From Chloroflexota bacterium (GTDB taxonomy: Bacteria > Chloroflexota > Anaerolineae > B4-G1 > SLSP01): a stretch of 7,684 bases of DNA. A program made the position numbers and the translations under genes. The stretch covers positions 1-7,684 of the forward strand of contig JAAZNO010000445.1 in assembly GCA_012798275.1 (NCBI GenBank). Direction: 5' to 3'. This document shows, in pieces, positions 4,181 to 7,684 of the stretch; position 1 is the first letter of the stretch, and every line of letters starts with the position of its first letter. Below the pieces are notes generated by a model that worked only from the letters and a program-made list of their open reading frames with translations, made no database searches and was not told where the DNA came from.

Positions 4181-5681
4181 ACGAGCCGACAGGATCAACG
4201 CCGGCCGCGGATGGCGCCGAATCCACCATCTCCGTCGCGGCGGTCGCCAACGCCAGCAGCAGCCAGAACAACGTTACGGAATGGTGGAAATCCAGGCTGA
4301 AGAAATACCGATCGAAGATGCCCGCGCCCAGCCCGCCGAGGACCGCGGCGTGCAGCCCGTACCAGAGGGGTTCCAGCCGCGGCAACGCGCGGGTGACCGC
4401 CCGCCTCCGCCAGAAGCGATAGAAGAGCATCGCGCAGATGAGCAGGAAGGCGCCCAGCCCCACCAATCCCATCTGCTCCGCAATCATGAGGTACACATTG
4501 GCGACGCCGATGTAGATATCAATGTCCGGCGAACCGGCAAAACCCACCCCCAGGAAGGGATAACGCCCAATGAGGATGAGCGCATCCTTGTACTCGCCGA
4601 AGCGCATTTGCGTGGAGAGGTCCTCGCCGCGCACGCCTTCGATGAAATGCGCCACGAAGCCCTGCGTCCAGGGAAGCAGCAGGACCAACGCCAGGACGAT
4701 CGTCAACAACACCAACCATTTGCGGTAGCGCACGATCCCCAGCAGCAGCAACGCGCCCGCCACCCCCGCCGCCGCGCCCCGCGAGACGGTCAATCCCAGA
4801 CAAAGTCCCAGCACCGCCAGCAGGGACCATAACACCGGGCGCTTGAAAAGCGGTCGAGAGGCAAAGAGCTGCGGCGCCGCCAACAAAATGGCGATGTTGA
4901 GCAGGCTCCCCAGGGCGTTGGGATCCACGGACGTGGAGGTGGCCCGCTGCATCAGCTCCGGGTCGTCCCGAATGTAGCGCAGCACGCCCGAACCCGTCGG
5001 ATAGCCGAAGCGTCCCAGCGCCGAAAGCAGGCGGATCGCCAGCGCATCGGGCATGAAGTAGAGAACGATGCCCAGGAGCGCCGCGACGCCTGCCGCCAAC
5101 AAGAAGACCCGCAACAGCCGCTCCAGGCGCTCCACGTCGCGCACCAGGTTGATGACGACGTAGAAAAGGGCCATGCTCAGCAGAATCTCGGCGAAGTGCC
5201 GGATGAGATAGCTCGTCAGCGCGCCGTGCGACAGACCCGCCACGAAAGAGCCAACCGCCAGGAGAATGAAGGCGAAGACAGGCCCATCCAGCGGGGTGAC
5301 ACGCCAATCGGGGTCGCGGCCCAACAGGATGGGGACAAGCCACAGTCCCAGAAGCGCCAGCAGCGCCACGTCGAGGAACGTGGGGGTGAAGCCGACTTTG
5401 AAGGGCAGCGAGCCGAAGGGCAACAACGCGATGATGCCAATCACGCCCCAGAAAGCGACCTCAATGTTGCGGAGCATCCACAGGCCCACGCCCAGGACGG
5501 CCGCGAGCACCACAACCGACAGCGGGCCGAACTCGCCCAGCAGCCAGCCAGCGGCGACGGCGACCAACGCCGCGGCCGCCAACGTCGCTGCGACGCTCAG
5601 CCAGGCGTGCCGCGAGTGGAAGAGCCACCGCAGCGGCGTCGCTTCGACAAAATCATGCGCATAAGAGCGCCAGTCCTCCAT
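4158..5681 (-). CDS. O-antigen ligase/polymerase-like membrane protein
   Basis: This 507-residue integral membrane protein has about ten to twelve hydrophobic segments, the first at roughly 27-48, 52-70, 73-90, 103-120 and 134-150. Family-type landmarks of the Wzy/WaaL (O-antigen ligase domain) group are TSTSVDPNALGSLLNIA (248-264), LTVSRG (297-302) and, in the large extracytoplasmic loop, R360 followed by PFLGVGF (375-381). Such proteins join or polymerise lipid-linked glycans at the outer face of the cytoplasmic membrane; the glycan here is unknown. The ATG has a GAGGGG Shine-Dalgarno (5689-5694) with 7-base spacing. No glycosyltransferase or flippase genes flank it, so it is an isolated surface-polysaccharide gene. 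The C-terminal tail RRNVET is encoded by the 8-bp repeat array and is unlikely to be ancestral. No clear promoter is visible in the short gap to the terminator at 5712-5759. Confidence 0.82.
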   Translation of the reverse strand: MEDWRSYAHDFVEATPLRWLFHSRHAWLSVAATLAAAALVAVAAGWLLGEFGPLSVVVLAAVLGVGLWMLRNIEVAFWGVIGIIALLPFGSLPFKVGFTPTFLDVALLALLGLWLVPILLGRDPDWRVTPLDGPVFAFILLAVGSFVAGLSHGALTSYLIRHFAEILLSMALFYVVINLVRDVERLERLLRVFLLAAGVAALLGIVLYFMPDALAIRLLSALGRFGYPTGSGVLRYIRDDPELMQRATSTSVDPNALGSLLNIAILLAAPQLFASRPLFKRPVLWSLLAVLGLCLGLTVSRGAAAGVAGALLLLGIVRYRKWLVLLTIVLALVLLLPWTQGFVAHFIEGVRGEDLSTQMRFGEYKDALILIGRYPFLGVGFAGSPDIDIYIGVANVYLMIAEQMGLVGLGAFLLICAMLFYRFWRRRAVTRALPRLEPLWYGLHAAVLGGLGAGIFDRYFFSLDFHHSVTLFWLLLALATAATEMVDSAPSAAGVDPVGSSRRNVET

Positions 5682-5711
5682 GATCTAGCCCCTCACCAAC
5701 GATGATGCTCA

Positions 5712-5759
5712 CAAGATAAAGCCCCAAACGGCGGCCCAGCCAGACCGCCGTTTGGGGCT
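5712..5759 (-). terminator. Intrinsic terminator of the ABC transporter operon
   Basis: A perfect 15-bp stem pairs 5720-5734 with 5745-5759 around a 10-base loop. On the - strand it is followed by TTATCTTGT, a T-rich exit tract. It begins only 7 bases after the stop codon of the ATPase gene and lies before the start of the 4158-5681 gene, separating the two transcription units. Confidence 0.85.
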
Positions 5760-5766
5760 CCGCCAT

Positions 5767-6819
5767 CTACATCAGCCAACACGCATGGATGGGGAAACTG
5801 ACCAGCACCTCGTCGCCCACCCGCGGCAGGGTGAGATTGCGCGCATTGAACAAATCCGCCGAGATCAGCACCCCTTCGCCAATGTCTACGCGCACGCGGA
5901 TGATCGCCCCCAGGAAGATGAGCGTTTCCACACGCCCCCGCAGGAGGTTGCGTTCTTCACCTGGCCCCAGCCAGAACTCTTCAGGCCGAATCGCCAGCCG
6001 CGGCGTATCGCTGATGGGACGATCCACGCTGTGCTCAAAGCGGATGGGCTGTCCTCCCAGCGTGCAGGTGCCCGCCACCCGGTCCAGGTTGGCGATGGGC
6101 AGTAGATTAAGCTGCCCCACAAAGGACGCCACAAACTCCGTAGTGGGATAATTGTAAATCTCATAGGGCGTCCCCACCTGCTCCATGTGACCGCCGTTCA
6201 TCACCACGACCCGATCGGAAAGGGAGAGCGCCTCCTCCTGATCGTGCGTCACATAGACCGTCGTGATCCCCAAAGTTTGCTGGATGCGGCGGATTTCAAG
6301 GCGCAATTCCACCCGAATTTTGGCATCCAGCGCGGAAAGCGGCTCGTCGAGCAGGAGCACGCGCGGTTGAATCGCCAGCGCCCGCGCGAGCGCCACCCGT
6401 TGCTGCTGTCCCCCCGACATCTGATAGGGATACCGGCGGGCGAAATCCTCCAGGTGAATCAGCGCCAGCATCTCATCCACGCGCTGTTGGACCTCTGCCG
6501 CCGAACGCTTGCGCACCTGCAGACCAAAACCGATGTTTTGCTCCACGGTCATGTTGGGGAAAAGGGCATACGCCTGGAAAACCATCCCCACATTCCGCTG
6601 ATTCGGCGGTTGATAGGTGATGTCCAGGCCATCGAGCGTGATCGTGCCCGCCGTGGGGATCTCGAAGCCGGCGATCATGCGCAGCGTCGTCGTCTTCCCG
6701 CAGCCGCTGGGTCCCAGGAACGAGACAAACTCGCCCTTTTCAACGTCCAGGTTGAAGCCGATCACTGCCGCCGTCGTACCGAAAGTCTTAGAAAGATTGG
6801 ACAGGGTTAGAAAACTCAT
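5767..6819 (-). CDS. ABC importer ATPase, PotA/FbpC type
   Basis: This is the cytoplasmic ATPase that powers an ABC uptake system. All nucleotide-binding motifs are intact: Walker A GPSGCGKTT (36-44), Q-loop Gln82, signature SGGQQQR (135-141), Walker B VLLLDE (154-159), D-loop SALD (162-165) and switch His192 in THDQEEA. The C-terminal part (about 230-350, with LAIRPEEFWLGPGE) is a TOBE-type regulatory domain. At 350 residues it has the usual length of the polyamine/ferric iron/phosphonate importer group (PotA, FbpC, PhnT); sequence alone does not fix the substrate. The ATG lies 20 bases after the permease stop, so the two genes are co-transcribed. The Shine-Dalgarno is weak (GGATGA-like), suggesting partial reliance on translational coupling. 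The operon ends at the terminator at 5712-5759. Confidence 0.95.
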   Translation of the reverse strand: MSFLTLSNLSKTFGTTAAVIGFNLDVEKGEFVSFLGPSGCGKTTTLRMIAGFEIPTAGTITLDGLDITYQPPNQRNVGMVFQAYALFPNMTVEQNIGFGLQVRKRSAAEVQQRVDEMLALIHLEDFARRYPYQMSGGQQQRVALARALAIQPRVLLLDEPLSALDAKIRVELRLEIRRIQQTLGITTVYVTHDQEEALSLSDRVVVMNGGHMEQVGTPYEIYNYPTTEFVASFVGQLNLLPIANLDRVAGTCTLGGQPIRFEHSVDRPISDTPRLAIRPEEFWLGPGEERNLLRGRVETLIFLGAIIRVRVDIGEGVLISADLFNARNLTLPRVGDEVLVSFPIHACWLM

Positions 6820-6839
6820 CGTTCGTCATCCATCGCAGA

Positions 6840-7658
6840 TTAGCGTGCGCCCGCCAGTTGTCCTTCAGCGCGCCCACGATTGAAGAGTTGAATCAGGCCC
6901 ATAAAGGCCCAGGTCAACAGGAAACTGATGATCGCCAGCGAAGCGGACTCGTACGTCCTGTTTTGCCCTACCAGCGACATGTACGGGCCAAAGGCCTTGA
7001 TCCCCACGATGAAGCTGGCCAGCGTGTACTCGCCGATGACGGTCGCCAGCGTGAGGAAGGCCCCACTGAGGATGGCGACGCGCAAGTTCGGGAACACCAC
7101 TCGGAAGAGGATGGTGCCCCAGCCGGCCCCCAGGCTTTGCGCCGCCTCAGTCAGCGTGCGCACGTCAATGGCGGCCAGGCCCGTGTCCACGGCACGATAG
7201 GTGTACGGCAGCGCCAGCACCACGTAACCCGCCACCAGCAGTGCGTTGGTTCCCGTGAAGGTGTTCGTCAGATGGAATGGCGGCCCGCTGAAAACCCGAA
7301 TCAGGCCAAAGACCAGCACGATGGCCGGCACGACGAAGGGCAGCATGGAGATGAACTCCGCCATCGGACGCAGGCGCGGCAGACGCAGGCGAATCCAATA
7401 CGCGGTCGGCACCACCAGCAAAATGCTCACCACGATAGTGAAGAAGGCCATTTGTAATGAGAACGTGAACGTTCGCCAGAACTCCGGATCTTTGAAGATG
7501 CGCTCATAGGCCAGAAAGGTCAAGGCGCCTTTTTGGGCGCGCAGCGAGAAGTCGAAAGTAGCAATCAACGGCACGATGAAATACAGCGCGCCGAGCACAA
7601 CCCAAAACCAGGCCCACAGCCGGCCCACGCGCGCGCGGGATTGAGAGCTCGCTTTCAT
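6840..7658 (-). CDS. ABC importer permease, PotC-like
   Basis: This inner-membrane channel subunit belongs to the binding-protein-dependent transport family (BPD_transp_1). Its 272 residues hold about six hydrophobic segments, near 17-37, 66-88, 101-121, 138-155, 193-215 and 238-260. The cytoplasmic EAA loop that docks on the ATPase is clear at EAAQSLGAGWGTILFRVVFP (171-190), with E171, A172, A173 and G177 in place. Length and layout match PotC/PotI-type second permeases of polyamine-like systems. I start at the ATG at 7656-7658, preceded by AAAGGTGG as Shine-Dalgarno. A GTG at 7668-7670 would add four residues but overlaps that site and lacks one of its own. It is followed 20 bases later by the ATPase gene. 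The partner permease and solute-binding protein would be upstream, outside the window. Confidence 0.93.
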   Translation of the reverse strand: MKASSQSRARVGRLWAWFWVVLGALYFIVPLIATFDFSLRAQKGALTFLAYERIFKDPEFWRTFTFSLQMAFFTIVVSILLVVPTAYWIRLRLPRLRPMAEFISMLPFVVPAIVLVFGLIRVFSGPPFHLTNTFTGTNALLVAGYVVLALPYTYRAVDTGLAAIDVRTLTEAAQSLGAGWGTILFRVVFPNLRVAILSGAFLTLATVIGEYTLASFIVGIKAFGPYMSLVGQNRTYESASLAIISFLLTWAFMGLIQLFNRGRAEGQLAGAR

Positions 7659-7684
7659 TGTCGCAGCCACCTTTCACTGCGCCG

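Noticed and set aside
4519..5343. 274-codon - strand frame inside the ligase-like gene
   Set aside because: It is an alternative frame of the 4158-5681 gene, Arg/Gly/Ala-rich, with no ribosome site or family resemblance.

Overview
The window looks like chromosomal DNA from a GC-rich bacterium. I infer a member of the Chloroflexota (Anaerolineae-like). The grounds are the mix of gene families (a DUF4332-type double helix-hairpin-helix protein, a beta-propeller lipoprotein, an orphan dnaN) and the short-period tandem repeats and hairpin repeats between genes. No rRNA or phylogenetic marker alignment was possible, so the taxon is an inference. Only one convincing gene is on the + strand (352-783); the other six are on the - strand.

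Layout. 1-292: no gene, but a dense row of perfect hairpins, one of which (120-170) has the form of a + strand intrinsic terminator. 293-321: promoter for a small unrecognised + strand gene (352-783), which ends at a hairpin terminator shared with the converging - strand unit. 863-1267 and 1327-2448: the HhH protein and dnaN (DNA polymerase III sliding clamp), read from a near-consensus promoter at 2480-2508. 2511-2673: 23 contiguous copies of a 7-bp repeat, filling the space between the dnaN promoter and the stop of the next gene. 2679-3815: an exported lipoprotein with a beta-propeller of PD40/TolB-like repeats, restarted here at a GTG with an ideal Shine-Dalgarno. 3864-4124: no gene, but a hairpin-rich repeat related to the one at the left edge. 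4125-4180: seven degenerate 8-bp repeats that run into the 3' end of the next gene. 4158-5681: a multi-pass membrane protein of the O-antigen ligase/polymerase type. 5712-5759: terminator. 5767-6819 and 6840-7658: ATPase and inner-membrane permease of a PotA/PotC-like (polyamine/ferric iron/phosphonate-class) ABC importer, whose remaining subunits would lie beyond the right edge.

How it fits together. The coding content is mostly ordinary housekeeping: replication clamp, nutrient uptake, surface glycan assembly and a surface lipoprotein. The genes form short independent units rather than one system, and I do not see a convincing new multi-gene system. The most unusual material is non-coding: two short-period tandem arrays (7 bp and 8 bp), both at the 3' ends of - strand genes and one touching the dnaN promoter, and a family of hairpins that share a TTCA/TGAA apical loop and occur in two intergenic regions.
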